The notes: generated from the letters alone by a model not told the origin. 64,000 bases of DNA from Rhodobiaceae bacterium (GCA_003330885.1 CP030277.1:682001-746000); one strand, 5' to 3'; positions 8,003-18,131 are shown, counted from the stretch's first letter. Program-made: numbers and translations.

Positions 8003-8944
8003 ATGACACGGGCATTTACTTTTCCAGGACAGGGATCTCAGGCAGTTGGCATGGGTAAGGAACTGGCAGACGCCTTTCCTGCAGCCAAGGCCGTTTTTGA
8101 TGAAGTAAACGACGCGCTGAGCCAGGATCTGACGGCCCTTATGTGGGGCGGCCCGGAAGATGAGCTGACCCTGACCGAAAACGCCCAGCCTGCCTTGATG
8201 GCGGTCTCTGTGGCCGTGATGCGCACTCTGGAGAGCGAAGGCGGCTGGTCGCTGGCTGACAAAGCAAGTTTTGTCGCCGGACACTCATTAGGCGAATATT
8301 CCGCTCTGGCAGCTGCAGGGACTTTCACCTTGGCAGATACAGCCCGTCTTCTAAAAACCCGTGGCCGCGCCATGCAGGCAGCGGTGCCAGTAGGCGAGGG
8401 CGCCATGGCCGCCATGCTGGGCCTTTCTTTTGAAGACGCTCAGGCTGTCGCCGCAGAAGCTGCAGGCGACGAGATCTGCTCAGCCGCCAACGACAATGCC
8501 GACGGTCAGGTTGTGATTTCAGGCTCCAAGGCAGCCGTCGAGCGTGCTGCCGTGCTCGCCAAGGAGAAGGGCGCCAAGCGCGCCATGCTTCTGCCCGTGA
8601 GCGCACCCTTCCATTGCGCTCTGATGCAACCCGCGGCCGACGCCATGGCCGAAGCTCTGGCCAGTGTAGATATGAAGGCACCCTCTGTGCCTGTCGTTGC
8701 CAATGTGACGGCCTCAGCTGTGTCGGACCCGGACGAGATCCGGAAGCTCCTCGTGGAGCAGGTAACCGGCATGGTGCGGTGGCGCGAAAGCGTTCAATAT
8801 TTGGCTGCCCAAGGCGTCACTGAATTGGTCGAAACGGGCGCTGGCAAGGTGCTGACCGGCCTCACGCGGCGTATCGACAAGTCCGTTGGAGGCGCAGCTG
8901 TCGGGACGCCTTCAGACATTGCGTCAATTCTTGAAACCCTTTGA
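8003..8944 (+). CDS. fabD: Malonyl-CoA:ACP transacylase
   Basis: Transfers malonyl from CoA to acyl carrier protein, the committed entry to type II fatty-acid synthesis. The 313 residues show FPGQGSQAVGMG near 7-18, the nucleophile elbow GHSLGEYSALAA with Ser95, and the catalytic-histidine motif SAPFHCALM with His204. The ATG is preceded by the purine-rich AAGGCGGGG. It leads fabD-fabG-acpP-fabF, so all partners of the elongation cycle entry are clustered here. Confidence 0.97.
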   Translation: MTRAFTFPGQGSQAVGMGKELADAFPAAKAVFDEVNDALSQDLTALMWGGPEDELTLTENAQPALMAVSVAVMRTLESEGGWSLADKASFVAGHSLGEYSALAAAGTFTLADTARLLKTRGRAMQAAVPVGEGAMAAMLGLSFEDAQAVAAEAAGDEICSAANDNADGQVVISGSKAAVERAAVLAKEKGAKRAMLLPVSAPFHCALMQPAADAMAEALASVDMKAPSVPVVANVTASAVSDPDEIRKLLVEQVTGMVRWRESVQYLAAQGVTELVETGAGKVLTGLTRRIDKSVGGAAVGTPSDIASILETL

Positions 8945-8982
8945 TTTCAAATAGTTGAGCGGGAAAGCTCAAGGAGATACTC

Positions 8983-9720
8983 ATGTTTGATCTAACCGGA
9001 AAAACTGCGCTGGTGACAGGCGCTTCGGGTGGCATCGGATCCTCCGTCGCCAAAACGCTCCACGCTCAGGGAGCCACCGTGGCGCTGTCGGGCACACGGG
9101 TTGAGGCGTTGGAAGCCGTTGCGGCAGAACTCGGCGAGCGGGCTCATATCCTGCCCTGCAACCTGAGCGATAGCGCGGCTGTGGATGCCCTGCCAAAACA
9201 GGCTGAAGAGGCCATGGGTCAGCTTGATATTCTGGTGAACAATGCTGGCGTCACCAAAGACAACATCTTCATGCGAATGAAGGATGAAGAGTGGGACACC
9301 GTCCTGGCAGTCAACCTGACGGCTTCCTTCCGTCTTGCGCGCGCGTCCATGCGGGGCATGATGAAGCGTCGCTGGGGGCGGATCATCTCTATCACGTCTG
9401 TCGTGGGCACCATGGGGAACCCTGGCCAGGCCAACTATGCCGCCTCTAAGGCAGGTGTGACGGGCATGACCAAGTCTATTGCTCAGGAAGTCGCTTCTAG
9501 AAACGTTACCGCAAACTGTGTGGCGCCTGGCTTCATCGCAACCGCTATGACGGACGCATTGGACGACGGTCAGCAGGAACGGGTCAACGGAATGATTCCC
9601 ATGGGTCGTATGGGTTCAGGTGACGAAATCGCCGCCAGCGTGCTCTATTTGGCCTCAGAAGAAGCCGCTTACGTCACGGGCCAGACAATTCACGTAAACG
9701 GCGGCATGATCATGATTTAA
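8983..9720 (+). CDS. fabG: 3-oxoacyl-[ACP] reductase
   Basis: NADPH-dependent short-chain dehydrogenase that reduces beta-ketoacyl-ACP. The 245 residues show the cofactor motif TGASGGIGSS (12-21), LVNNAGVTKD (84-93), the catalytic serine at 139 and YAASK (Tyr152, Lys156). The C-terminus YVTGQTIHVNGGMIM is typical of FabG. The 38-bp spacer from fabD contains an AAGGAG ribosome-binding site. Confidence 0.96.
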   Translation: MFDLTGKTALVTGASGGIGSSVAKTLHAQGATVALSGTRVEALEAVAAELGERAHILPCNLSDSAAVDALPKQAEEAMGQLDILVNNAGVTKDNIFMRMKDEEWDTVLAVNLTASFRLARASMRGMMKRRWGRIISITSVVGTMGNPGQANYAASKAGVTGMTKSIAQEVASRNVTANCVAPGFIATAMTDALDDGQQERVNGMIPMGRMGSGDEIAASVLYLASEEAAYVTGQTIHVNGGMIMI

Positions 9721-10019
9721 AGACAAGCAAAATCAAAGACTTAGATATGTGCTATTCGGTCGTTTTCGCGAGTGTCAAAACTGGCGCAGGGCCAAAAAGT
9801 GTGTTACCTAACCGGCGATTTTTACTTGCGAAAGCGGCGTGAAGAGGCCAGAACAGCCGCCACGTGGTAACAGGGAGAAGATGAGGCGTTAAACCTCACC
9901 CACCACACGAGTTTCCAAGCGCGTCTGCGCGAGGCCAGCCATCCGGTGCCAGCAAGGTGCCAGCAAACAATCCTGGGCGAGAGCGCCGGGGAAGAACACG
10001 AAGGATCTGAGGACAGAAC

Positions 10020-10253
10020 ATGAGTGACATTGCAGAGCGCGTGAAGAAAATCGTTGTTGAGCATCTCGGTTGTGAAGCCGACAAGGTGCAAGAGAACGCA
10101 AGCTTCATCGATGACCTTGGCGCAGACAGCCTCGACAATGTCGAGCTGGTCATGGCTTTTGAAGAAGAGTTCGGCGTTGAAATCCCGGACGATGCGGCAG
10201 AAACCATTCTGACCGTTGGCGACGCCGTAAAGTTCATCAGCGCGAATTCCTAA
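10020..10253 (+). CDS. acpP: Acyl carrier protein
   Basis: Small acidic carrier of growing acyl chains. The 77 residues contain the phosphopantetheine attachment motif [12 protein letters not shown] with Ser37. A GAGGACAGAAC ribosome-binding region precedes the ATG. The 299-bp stretch after fabG (9721-10019) holds no recognisable gene and may carry a separate acpP promoter, which I could not pin down. A strong terminator follows, fitting high, partly independent expression. Confidence 0.97.
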   Translation: MSDIAERVKKIVVEHLGCEADKVQENASFIDDLGADSLDNVELVMAFEEEFGVEIPDDAAETILTVGDAVKFISANS

Positions 10254-10268
10254 TCGAATTAACGATGT

Positions 10269-10306
10269 CGGGCGCTGCATCCAATGGGTGCATGCGCCCG
10301 TCGTCT
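10269..10306 (+). terminator. Intrinsic terminator after acpP
   Basis: A long hairpin with outer arms CGGGCGC (10269-10275) and GCGCCCG (10294-10300), inner arms TGCATCC / GGGTGCA around an AAT loop, followed by TCGTCTTTTC. It ends acpP transcripts, so fabF may need read-through or its own promoter. Confidence 0.8.
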
Positions 10307-10381
10307 TTTCAGCGTAGGCTGAAAGAGGATCCTCGGATCCGCTAAACGAACAAGATCCAACCGAATTTGGAGTGTATGCGA

Positions 10382-11641
10382 ATGCGTCGTGTTGTTGTTA
10401 CAGGCATGGGAATGGTCACACCTCTTGGGTGCGGCGTCGACACCACCTGGAAACGCGTCCTGGACGGCCAGTCCGGCGCAGGCATGATCTCCAAATTCGA
10501 CACAAGCGACCTGCCTTGCAAGATCGCCTGTGAGGTTCCCCGCGAAGGCGAAGGGGCATTCATCCAGGATGACTGGGTGGAGCCTAAAGAAGCCAAGCGG
10601 ATCGATGAATTCATTATCTATGCTCTGTCAGCTGCAGAGCAGGCGATCAAGGACAGTGGCTGGGAGCCAAAGAGCGAAGAAGAAAAGTGCCGCACCGGCG
10701 TGATGATCGGGTCCGGTATTGGCGGCCTCCCGGGCATCGAAGAAGCCGCGATCACACTTCGCGACAAAGGCCCACGTAGGGTGAGCCCGTTCTTCATTCC
10801 AGGGCGCCTGATCAATCTGGCTTCTGGATATGTCTCCATCAAATATGGCCTTAAAGGTCCAAACCATTCGGTCGTGACCGCTTGCTCGACAGGTGCTCAC
10901 GCGATTGGCGACGCATCTCGTCTGATCATGTTCGGCGATGCCGATGTGATGGTCGCAGGTGGCGCTGAGTCCGCGATCAGCCGTTTGGGCATTGCGGGCT
11001 TCGCAGCATGCCGTGCTCTTTCAACCGGATACAATGACACGCCTGAAAAAGGATCCCGTCCTTATGATGAGGGCCGTGATGGCTTCGTTATGGGCGAAGG
11101 ATCAGGCGTTGTTGTTCTCGAAGAATATGAGCACGCAAAGGCACGCGGCGCGACAATCTATGCAGAAGTAGCAGGCTATGGTCTTTCCGGCGATGCCTAT
11201 CACATCACAGCTCCTGCTTCTGATGGGGACGGGGGTTTCCGTTCAATGCAGATGGCGCTGGGACATTCGGGCCTCGGTGTTGCGGACATTGACTATGTAA
11301 ATGCGCACGGCACTTCAACGCCTCTTGGCGATGAGATTGAACTGGGATCCGTCTCGCGCCTTTTCGGCGATGCCATTGAGACCATGTCTATGTCGTCGAC
11401 AAAATCTTCCATCGGACATCTTCTCGGTGCTGCGGGTGCGGTCGAAGCGATCTTCTCGATCCTGGCGATGCGGGACAATATCGTGCCGCCAACGATCAAT
11501 CTGGAAAACCCGTCTGTCGAGACGGCGATGGATTTGGTGCCGCTCAAGGCACGCGAAAAACCAGTGAATGCGGTTCTCACTAACTCGTTTGGGTTTGGTG
11601 GCACAAATGCCTCGCTGGTCATGAAAAAAGTTGACGCTTGA
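10382..11641 (+). CDS. fabF: 3-oxoacyl-[ACP] synthase II
   Basis: Condensing enzyme (KAS II) that elongates acyl-ACP with malonyl-ACP. The start chosen is the ATG of MRRVVVTGMG (419 aa), 9 nt after GGAG; an ATG 6 bp earlier is too close to that site. The Cys-His-His triad is visible: TACSTGAHAIG (Cys168), NAHGTSTPLGD and SSIGHLLGAAGA. The C-terminal GFGGTNASL motif is present. Its stop overlaps the TTG start of mltG by 4 bp. Confidence 0.96.
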   Translation: MRRVVVTGMGMVTPLGCGVDTTWKRVLDGQSGAGMISKFDTSDLPCKIACEVPREGEGAFIQDDWVEPKEAKRIDEFIIYALSAAEQAIKDSGWEPKSEEEKCRTGVMIGSGIGGLPGIEEAAITLRDKGPRRVSPFFIPGRLINLASGYVSIKYGLKGPNHSVVTACSTGAHAIGDASRLIMFGDADVMVAGGAESAISRLGIAGFAACRALSTGYNDTPEKGSRPYDEGRDGFVMGEGSGVVVLEEYEHAKARGATIYAEVAGYGLSGDAYHITAPASDGDGGFRSMQMALGHSGLGVADIDYVNAHGTSTPLGDEIELGSVSRLFGDAIETMSMSSTKSSIGHLLGAAGAVEAIFSILAMRDNIVPPTINLENPSVETAMDLVPLKAREKPVNAVLTNSFGFGGTNASLVMKKVDA

Positions 11642-12762
11642 GCAGCACACCGGACGACCCAAAGCCAGAGGTTTCGGACGAAGCCGATGACAGTGTGACG
11701 TCTGAGGACACTTCCTCAGACGAGGGTAAGTCTGCCGATGCAGAACAACCAGACGGCGCAAAGCCACCACGACGATGGCTGCGCTGGATACTCACGATTG
11801 GATTGTTGGGGGTGTTGGTGGCTGCGGGCACCGCAGTCGGTGCATTCTACTATGCCAAAGACCAGTTTGAGCGCGCGGGGCCAGCCGAGGCGGACAGCGT
11901 ATTCCTGCTGGAAAGAGGGACCGGCCTCAATAAGGCAGCAGCGCAGCTTGAAGGCCAGGGCCTCATTACAGATGCCCTTATCTTCCGGATTGCGCTTCAG
12001 GTTGTGGACCGGGCGGCTACCCTGAAAGCGGGTGAATATCACATCCCCGCGAATGCAAGCATGGTCGAGGTTGCAAACATTCTCCGTGAAGGAAAGTCTA
12101 TCCTGCACAAGCTCACGCTGGCGGAGGGCCTCACCAGCTGGGAAGCAATACAGATCATCGCTGCCGACCCGGTGCTTGTCGGAGAGGTGCCAGACATTCC
12201 CACAGAGGGGGCGTTGCTGCCCGAAACCTATCTCTTCACCAGAGGCACAAGCCGCTCAGATATTGTTGCGCAAATGGAAGCGGCTCATATTGAAGTGGTT
12301 GAGCGTCTCTGGGAGGAGCGCGCGGAAAATCTGCCGATCACCTCAATTGAGGAAGCCGTGGTTCTGGCCTCAATCGTTGAGAAAGAAACCGGTGTTGCAG
12401 AAGAACGCCCCCGTGTGGCTGCAGTATTCATCAATCGCCTCAGACGCGGTATGCGGCTGCAATCCGATCCGACGATCATCTACGGCATCACAAATGGCCA
12501 AGGGCCGCTTGGACGCCCTATTCGTAGGTCGGAAATCGATCGGAAGACTGCCTATAACACTTACCAGATTGATGGTCTGCCTCCGGCACCGATTGCAAAT
12601 CCAGGAGAAGCCTCAATTGCCGCGGTGCTCAATCCGCCAACGACGAATGATCTCTATTTCGTTGCGGATGGCACAGGCGGTCATGTGTTTTCGAAGACAC
12701 TTGCCGAGCACAACCGAAATGTCGCCAAATGGCGCCGGATTGAGCGCTCCCGCCGTCAGTAG
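11638..12762 (+). CDS. mltG: Endolytic transglycosylase MltG
   Basis: Inner-membrane lytic transglycosylase that cuts nascent glycan strands and helps set their length. The 374 residues have a ~40-residue acidic cytoplasmic lead, one membrane span near 47-72, and the YceG/MltG domain with catalytic-glutamate motif ASIVEKETG (Glu248), followed by FINRLRRGMRLQSDPT and the YNTY region. The start is TTG in a TTGA overlap with the fabF stop; no ATG lies before the span. fabF-mltG adjacency is common in Proteobacteria. Confidence 0.94.
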   Translation: MSSTPDDPKPEVSDEADDSVTSEDTSSDEGKSADAEQPDGAKPPRRWLRWILTIGLLGVLVAAGTAVGAFYYAKDQFERAGPAEADSVFLLERGTGLNKAAAQLEGQGLITDALIFRIALQVVDRAATLKAGEYHIPANASMVEVANILREGKSILHKLTLAEGLTSWEAIQIIAADPVLVGEVPDIPTEGALLPETYLFTRGTSRSDIVAQMEAAHIEVVERLWEERAENLPITSIEEAVVLASIVEKETGVAEERPRVAAVFINRLRRGMRLQSDPTIIYGITNGQGPLGRPIRRSEIDRKTAYNTYQIDGLPPAPIANPGEASIAAVLNPPTTNDLYFVADGTGGHVFSKTLAEHNRNVAKWRRIERSRRQ

Positions 12763-12842
12763 AGACCAATGAGCTCGAGCATTGCTATACTGCTCTATGC
12801 GCGAATTGCGCGCCTGTTGATTCCCAATCTGAGGATGTTTCC

Positions 12843-13745
12843 ATGGCCTTGAAGAGCATGACCGGCTTTGCCCGTACCGAGGGCAATCACGGTACGTATC
12901 GATGGCACTGGGAGATCCGAAGCGTGAACGGGAAGAGCCTCGACTGCCGTTTTCGCCTGCCTTCAGGGTTCGAAGACTTGGAATCCACATTGCGCGATGA
13001 GCTTGGTAAAGCGATTAAGCGGGGCAATTGTCAGGCGGCCCTTCAGATGGACAAGTCAGCAGCTGAAACAACAGTGCGCGTGAACGATGCCATGCTGCGT
13101 GATGTCTTGCGGGCGAGTAAACAGGTGTCTGAGGCGGCAGCGGAGCAGGGCGCTGACGTAGCACCACCAACCACTGATGGATTGCTCTCGATCCGCGGCG
13201 TGCTGGAAACCGCCGAGGTTGAGGAAGATGAGGCCAACCAGAAAGCGCTGCGCGCGGCACTGAAATCGTCTTTCGCAGAACTTGCGACGTCACTGGCGAA
13301 GGCCCGCGGGGATGAAGGCCAGAAACTTGATCAGATCGTGAAAGGTCAAATTGATCGGATCGAGGCGCTCACAAACGAAGCGGCCAAATCTCCAGCCGGC
13401 GGCACAGAAGCCTTCCGCAAACGCCTTAAAGACCAGGTAGCAGAGCTACTGGACGCCTCATCCTCACTTCCAGAGGATCGTCTGGCGCAGGAGGCAGCGC
13501 TTCTGGCGACGAAGGCAGATGTGCGGGAAGAACTGGACAGGCTGACCGCCCATGTTGCCCAGGCACGCGATCTGGCAGCCAGCGACGAACCGGTGGGACG
13601 CCGACTTGATTTTCTGACACAAGAGTTTAACCGGGAAGCCAATACGCTCTGTGCAAAGGCCGCGGACAATGACCTCACCCGCATTGGCCTCGACCTCAAA
13701 GCGGTGATCGACCAATTGAAAGAACAGGTGCAAAACGTCGAATGA
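12843..13745 (+). CDS. YicC family endoribonuclease-like protein
   Basis: A 300-residue member of the YicC/YloC family, which has been linked to RNA turnover in other bacteria. It starts with the hallmark MALKSMTGFART, has WEIRSVNGKSLDCRFRLP near 21-38, and ends with the conserved region GRRLDFLTQEFNREANTLCAKA. Its stop overlaps the gmk start by 4 bp, and yicC-gmk pairing is widespread. The family call is firm; the activity here is by analogy. Confidence 0.92.
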   Translation: MALKSMTGFARTEGNHGTYRWHWEIRSVNGKSLDCRFRLPSGFEDLESTLRDELGKAIKRGNCQAALQMDKSAAETTVRVNDAMLRDVLRASKQVSEAAAEQGADVAPPTTDGLLSIRGVLETAEVEEDEANQKALRAALKSSFAELATSLAKARGDEGQKLDQIVKGQIDRIEALTNEAAKSPAGGTEAFRKRLKDQVAELLDASSSLPEDRLAQEAALLATKADVREELDRLTAHVAQARDLAASDEPVGRRLDFLTQEFNREANTLCAKAADNDLTRIGLDLKAVIDQLKEQVQNVE

Positions 13746-14380
13746 GTGAGATTGATATTCATCGTCGGGGATTGATGCTTGTGCTCTCCTCTCCATCGGG
13801 CGCCGGGAAAACCACTTTGTCCAGGCGACTGCTGGAGAGTGATGGCGAGATCACCATGTCGGTTTCCGCCACCACACGTAAGGCGCGCCCGGGCGAGGAA
13901 GATGGCAAGGACTACCATTTCCTGACCACCGAAGATTTTGGCGTGATGCGAAACAAAGGCGAGTTTTTGGAGCATGCCAAAGTCTTCGACAATTATTACG
14001 GCACACCAAAAGGGCCTGTCGAGGAGGCGCTCACCGCTGGGCATGATGTCATGTTTGACATTGACTGGCAGGGCACACAGCAGCTGGAAGAATCCGCATC
14101 CAACGATCTTGTGAAGGTCTTTATCCTGCCACCGAGCGGTCACGAGCTGGAGAAACGCCTGAATACACGCGCGCAGGATCCGCCCGATGTGGTCGCTGGG
14201 CGGATGGCGAAGGCGTCTGATGAGATCAGCCACTATGCGGAATATGACTACATCATCGTCAATGATGATGTTGAGAAGGCGCTGAAGGAACTCACCGCTA
14301 TTCTTGTGGCCGAACGCGTTCGCCGTGAACGGCGTGTGGGCCTGCGCACCTTCGTTCAACAGCTCCAGCAGGCGCTTTAG
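13742..14380 (+). CDS. gmk: Guanylate kinase
   Basis: Phosphorylates GMP to GDP. The 212 residues contain the P-loop SPSGAGKTT (17-25), the GMP-binding segment SVSATTRKARPGEEDGKDYHF near 41-60, and FDIDWQGTQQL near 100-110. Last gene of the fabD-to-gmk plus-strand run, convergent with the GST gene with only 16 bp between stops. Confidence 0.97.
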   Translation: MSEIDIHRRGLMLVLSSPSGAGKTTLSRRLLESDGEITMSVSATTRKARPGEEDGKDYHFLTTEDFGVMRNKGEFLEHAKVFDNYYGTPKGPVEEALTAGHDVMFDIDWQGTQQLEESASNDLVKVFILPPSGHELEKRLNTRAQDPPDVVAGRMAKASDEISHYAEYDYIIVNDDVEKALKELTAILVAERVRRERRVGLRTFVQQLQQAL

Positions 14381-14396
14381 ATCAAGATTAGGCTTT

Positions 14397-15041
14397 TCAG
14401 AAGCTCTCTTTGGCGATCAGATCGTCAAACGGCACCATGACCGCTTGCTGATAGGCGGGCCGGTCTGAGAGCCGCGCGTACCAGGCCGACACATGCGCCA
14501 GTCCTGGCCGCTCAATACCCTCCATTTCAAAAAAGCGATAGAGGCAGGTGCCCGCCGGAATGTCGGCAAGAGAGAAATTGTTTCCGACGAGATAGTCGTG
14601 GGTCGAAAGCTCTTTGTCTAAAAGCGCGAGCGCCGCGATGGTTCTCTTCAAGGCGCGCGCAACAAACGCCGCATCTTGTTTTTCCTTGGGGGTGCGAACA
14701 CCTCCCCAAAAGAGATCCAAGGCTGCTGGGAGAAGGTTGGTCTGGGCCCAATCCATCCATTGCGATGCAAGGGCGCGTCCCTGGACATCATCTGGGAGAA
14801 GAGCCGGGGCATGTTGCTCAGCCAGATAGCGAACAATCGCCTGGCTTTCCCAAAGTACGAACCCGTCGTCATCAATGACGGGGATGCGCCCATTGGGGTT
14901 GCGGGCGAGGAAATCAGGGCTATCGAGGCCCCCAAAGTCACCGCCCGCATCAATTCGTTCGTAAGGTTGATCCGTCTCCAATAGGGCCCAATAGGCCTTT
15001 TGAAGATTGAAAGCGCTGGCGCGTCCCCAGATACGGATCAT
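14397..15041 (-). CDS. Glutathione S-transferase family protein
   Basis: A 214-residue soluble GST. The N-terminal thioredoxin-like domain has NPNGRIPVIDDDG and the glutathione-contact WESQAIVRYLAE near 62-73; the C-terminal helical domain has FSLADIPAGTCLYRF near 156-170. It probably conjugates glutathione to electrophiles; the substrate is unknown. It lies downstream of a zinc alcohol dehydrogenase gene, separated by a strong terminator, so they are probably independent units. Confidence 0.9.
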   Translation of the reverse strand: MIRIWGRASAFNLQKAYWALLETDQPYERIDAGGDFGGLDSPDFLARNPNGRIPVIDDDGFVLWESQAIVRYLAEQHAPALLPDDVQGRALASQWMDWAQTNLLPAALDLFWGGVRTPKEKQDAAFVARALKRTIAALALLDKELSTHDYLVGNNFSLADIPAGTCLYRFFEMEGIERPGLAHVSAWYARLSDRPAYQQAVMVPFDDLIAKESF

Positions 15042-15106
15042 GGCGTTTCCAAGAAAACTGCGCTTGCGGTTTTCTGTCCGGAAACGCGACGAGAAAAGAA
15101 ACGATG

Positions 15107-15136
15107 GCCCAGTTTTAGCGAGAGCTAAAACTGGGC
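15107..15136 (-). terminator. Perfect 13-bp hairpin terminator after the alcohol dehydrogenase gene
   Basis: GCCCAGTTTTAGC and its exact reverse complement enclose a 4-nt loop (TCTC on the minus strand). T-rich sequence follows on the minus strand. It lies 9 bp after the dehydrogenase stop and insulates the downstream GST gene. Confidence 0.75.
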
Positions 15137-15144
15137 GCTATTGC

Positions 15145-16194
15145 TCATGGTTTCAGAACAACCCGGCCCATGACACCTCCAGTCCGCAGATCATCGAGCG
15201 ATTTGGTTGCCTGGTTGAGTGGACGTTCTTCAACTGGGATTGGATCGATTTCACCGGCTTTCACCAGTTCCATCATATCGATCGTTTCCTGAAGCGAGCC
15301 CACATAAGAACCGCCAATGCTGATCGCCCGCATGGGGAACATGGGGATCGGCATGGAGAAGCCACCACCAAAGAGACCGACAACGATCACCTGACCACCT
15401 TTGCGCACGATGGACGAGGCAAACTGGAGCGAAGATTCAGACCCAACAAAATCGACAGCGGCTGGAACGCCGCCATTGGTGTCAGCGAGCACCTTCTTGA
15501 TCGCGTCATCATCTTTTGGGTTGTAGACAGCGTGCGCACCAGAACCCATCGCTGCCTGCAGCTTATTCTCATCAACATCAGCACCGATTGGTGCCGCGTC
15601 AAAGAGTGTCTTGGCGAATTGCAGGCCCATCATGCCAACACCACCGAGACCAACAACGGCAACCCGCTCCTCCGGGCTGATGTCGCCGAGCTTCTTCATG
15701 GCTGAGTAGGCAGTGAGGCCAGAGCACATATAAGTTGCCGCGAGGCCTTTGGTGACGCCTGCATAGTCCAGCAGGTAGCGCGGGTGTGGCACGAGGGCAT
15801 GAGTGGAGTATCCACCAGCGACCTGAATGCCGAGATTTTGAGGTTTGTTGCAAAGATGCTCTTCACCGCGTCGGCAAGTCGGGCAGTCTCCACATCCAAT
15901 CCATGGATAAGCCACACGCTGGTCACCAACCGCAACACCTTCAGCGTCTGGTCCAACCGCGATCACTTCGCCTTCAATCTCGTGACCGAGTGTGAAGGGG
16001 AGTTTTCGGCCGCCGCGAACATCGAGCTTATTGCCACCACCCATGTCAAAATGTCCGTCATGCAGGTGAACGTCAGAGTGACAAACACCGCAATGGGTAA
16101 CTTTGAGAAGGACTTGTGAGCCCTCAGGCGTGGGGAGGTCGCTCTCTACAGACTGCAGAGGGGCTCCATATTCGACAATGGCTTCAGATTTCAT
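15145..16194 (-). CDS. Zinc-dependent alcohol dehydrogenase
   Basis: Medium-chain NAD(P)-dependent dehydrogenase. The ATG at 16194 (349 aa) is chosen because AGGGA sits 6-7 nt upstream and the family begins here. Catalytic zinc ligands appear in HCGVCHSDVH (Cys38) and GHE (His71, Glu72); structural zinc cysteines are Cys101, 104, 107 and 115. The nucleotide-binding glycine motif GLGGVGMMG follows. The substrate cannot be read from sequence, but a primary alcohol/aldehyde is likely. Followed by a strong terminator. Confidence 0.92.
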   Translation of the reverse strand: MKSEAIVEYGAPLQSVESDLPTPEGSQVLLKVTHCGVCHSDVHLHDGHFDMGGGNKLDVRGGRKLPFTLGHEIEGEVIAVGPDAEGVAVGDQRVAYPWIGCGDCPTCRRGEEHLCNKPQNLGIQVAGGYSTHALVPHPRYLLDYAGVTKGLAATYMCSGLTAYSAMKKLGDISPEERVAVVGLGGVGMMGLQFAKTLFDAAPIGADVDENKLQAAMGSGAHAVYNPKDDDAIKKVLADTNGGVPAAVDFVGSESSLQFASSIVRKGGQVIVVGLFGGGFSMPIPMFPMRAISIGGSYVGSLQETIDMMELVKAGEIDPIPVEERPLNQATKSLDDLRTGGVMGRVVLKP

Positions 16195-16263
16195 GATGCG
16201 TTCCCTGTTTGGCTTGATTGCCCAAATTTGTTGGGCGCAATGTGGCACGGGCAGAGGGCCGGC

Positions 16264-17115
16264 TCAACTCCGTTTCAGAGTGGAATAGGCACGCGCAAGA
16301 GCCGCAAACTCCTCAATAGAGAGCTTTTCAGCACGGGCCGACGAGTCGACATCCGCCATCTCGCAAAGGGCGAGAGGATCAACGGCCAGGGCCTTGAGGC
16401 TCGCCCGCACCATTTTCCGCCTCTGACCGAACGCCGCTTTGACGACCCGTTGCAGATCGTCAATGTCGGCTTCCGCTAAGGGCTCATCTCGTGGCTCCAG
16501 ATGGACAATGGACGACGTCACTTTGGGCGGAGGCGTAAAAGCCATCCGGTCGACATCGAACATTTTTTGAGCGGTACACCGCCACTGGGCCAGGATGGAG
16601 AGCCGTCCATAAGCTTTACTGCCAGGCTGCGCCACAATCCGCTCAGCGACCTCTTTCTGGAACATCAAAGTGAGGCTTTTGAACCAGGGCGGCCAGGGCT
16701 CTGTCTCCAGCCAACCCGTGAGCAAAGGCGTTGCAATATTGTAGGGCAGGTTGGCAACGACCCTGACCGCGCCGGAGACGCTGCTCCTGTGATCAAGCTG
16801 CAGAGCATCACCTTCCACAATTGTGAGGCGCTCGGGATAGGCATCTGAGATTTCTTGCAAGGCCGCCAAACAGCGTTCATCACGCTCTATCGCCACAACC
16901 TTGCCGGCGCCCTCGGACAGAAGAGCCCGTGTCAGACCGCCGGGGCCAGGTCCGATTTCCAGAACAGTTACATCTTCAAGCGGACCGGCGGTCCGCGCGA
17001 TGCGCCCTGTCAGGTTGAGATCCAACAAGAAGTTCTGGCCCAGAGATTTCTTGGCGTCCAGTCCATGCGTCGCCAGGACCTCGCGTAGGGAGGGAAGACC
17101 GTCAGCGTCGCTCAT
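16264..17115 (-). CDS. rsmA: 16S rRNA dimethyladenosine transferase
   Basis: KsgA/RsmA dimethylates two adjacent adenines near the 3' end of 16S rRNA, a late 30S assembly checkpoint. The 283 residues include [11 protein letters not shown] near 18-28, the SAM motif [13 protein letters not shown] near 53-65, and the catalytic [11 protein letters not shown] near 119-129. The ATG overlaps the pdxA stop by 4 bp, part of the envelope/maturation operon lptF-lptG-lptD-surA-pdxA-rsmA. Confidence 0.96.
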   Translation of the reverse strand: MSDADGLPSLREVLATHGLDAKKSLGQNFLLDLNLTGRIARTAGPLEDVTVLEIGPGPGGLTRALLSEGAGKVVAIERDERCLAALQEISDAYPERLTIVEGDALQLDHRSSVSGAVRVVANLPYNIATPLLTGWLETEPWPPWFKSLTLMFQKEVAERIVAQPGSKAYGRLSILAQWRCTAQKMFDVDRMAFTPPPKVTSSIVHLEPRDEPLAEADIDDLQRVVKAAFGQRRKMVRASLKALAVDPLALCEMADVDSSARAEKLSIEEFAALARAYSTLKRS

Positions 17116-18131
17116 GCGGCAATCGCACGGTGGGCAGCGATGGCACTTGCCTGGCGCAATGCTGCCATAAAGCTGCTTGGGTTCGCCTTGCCAGTTCCCG
17201 CTATGTCGCAGGCTGTGCCATGGTCTGGCGACGTGCGCACAATCGGCAGACCCAATGTCGTGTTCACACCATTGTCGAAATCAATGGTTTTGAGGGGGAT
17301 CAGGGCTTGATCGTGGTACATGGCGAGCGCCGCGTCATATCCGCGGCGGGCTTCTGTATGAAACATCGTGTCCGCTGGGAAAGGTCCCGTGGCATTGATG
17401 CCTGAATTACAAAGCATCTGGACTGCAGGCGCAATGAGTTGATCTTCTTCCGACCCAAGTGCCCCATTCTCGCCAGCGTGAGGGTTGAGCGCTGCAACGG
17501 CAATGCGAGGATGGGCCAATCCGAAATCGCGTTCCAACGCGGCAGCCAACGTGCGACCTCTTGATACGATGAGGTCGCGCGTCAATTGATCAGGAACATC
17601 GGCAAGCGGAATATGGATTGTCACAGGCACAACCCGGAGGCCGGGGCAGGACAGCATCATCACCGGTGTACCCCCCGTCGCTTCGGCCAGAAATTCGGTG
17701 TGCCCCGGGTGCTCAAATCCTTCTGCATAGAGTGTTTGTTTATGGATCGGGTTTGTGACAATGCCTGCTGCGTCGCCGTTCAGCGTGAGCTCCAACGCGC
17801 GCTTGAGAGATGCAATAACACTTGGCGCGTTGCGCCCATCCAGACTACCCGGTTCCGATGAAACGACGAGCGGTTCAGGGAGCACAGGCAAAGCACGTGA
17901 AAAAATGCCGCTGGTTTCGCTGGGCGATGAGATTGTTTGGATGGGGACATCCAGGTCCAGCAGTTTAGTGAGGTCGTTGAGACGCTTAGGGTCGTCGATC
18001 GCAAAGAAGGATGGCAGGGCTGCTTCTTTGGCCTGTGCCCAGGCCGCCAAAAGAATGTCACCACCAATTCCGGCGGGGTCTCCCATGGTTACCGCGAGGG
18101 GCCCAATAGAGGTCGTATCATCGAAAGACAT
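17112..18131 (-). CDS. pdxA: 4-hydroxythreonine-4-phosphate dehydrogenase
   Basis: Step of the DXP-dependent pyridoxal-5'-phosphate pathway. The ATG at 18131 (339 aa) follows a GGGAGGG ribosome-binding site by 7 nt; a TTG 15 bp upstream is less likely. Motifs include [13 protein letters not shown] near the N-terminus, [11 protein letters not shown] with a metal-site histidine, [13 protein letters not shown], and [13 protein letters not shown] with another metal-site histidine. surA-pdxA-rsmA is a well-known proteobacterial order. Confidence 0.96.
   Translation of the reverse strand: MSFDDTTSIGPLAVTMGDPAGIGGDILLAAWAQAKEAALPSFFAIDDPKRLNDLTKLLDLDVPIQTISSPSETSGIFSRALPVLPEPLVVSSEPGSLDGRNAPSVIASLKRALELTLNGDAAGIVTNPIHKQTLYAEGFEHPGHTEFLAEATGGTPVMMLSCPGLRVVPVTIHIPLADVPDQLTRDLIVSRGRTLAAALERDFGLAHPRIAVAALNPHAGENGALGSEEDQLIAPAVQMLCNSGINATGPFPADTMFHTEARRGYDAALAMYHDQALIPLKTIDFDNGVNTTLGLPIVRTSPDHGTACDIAGTGKANPSSFMAALRQASAIAAHRAIAA

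Noticed and set aside
13346-14359. Long minus-strand frame opposite yicC/gmk (337 aa)
   Set aside because: It is a shadow of two well-supported genes on the other strand and has no family-like motifs.
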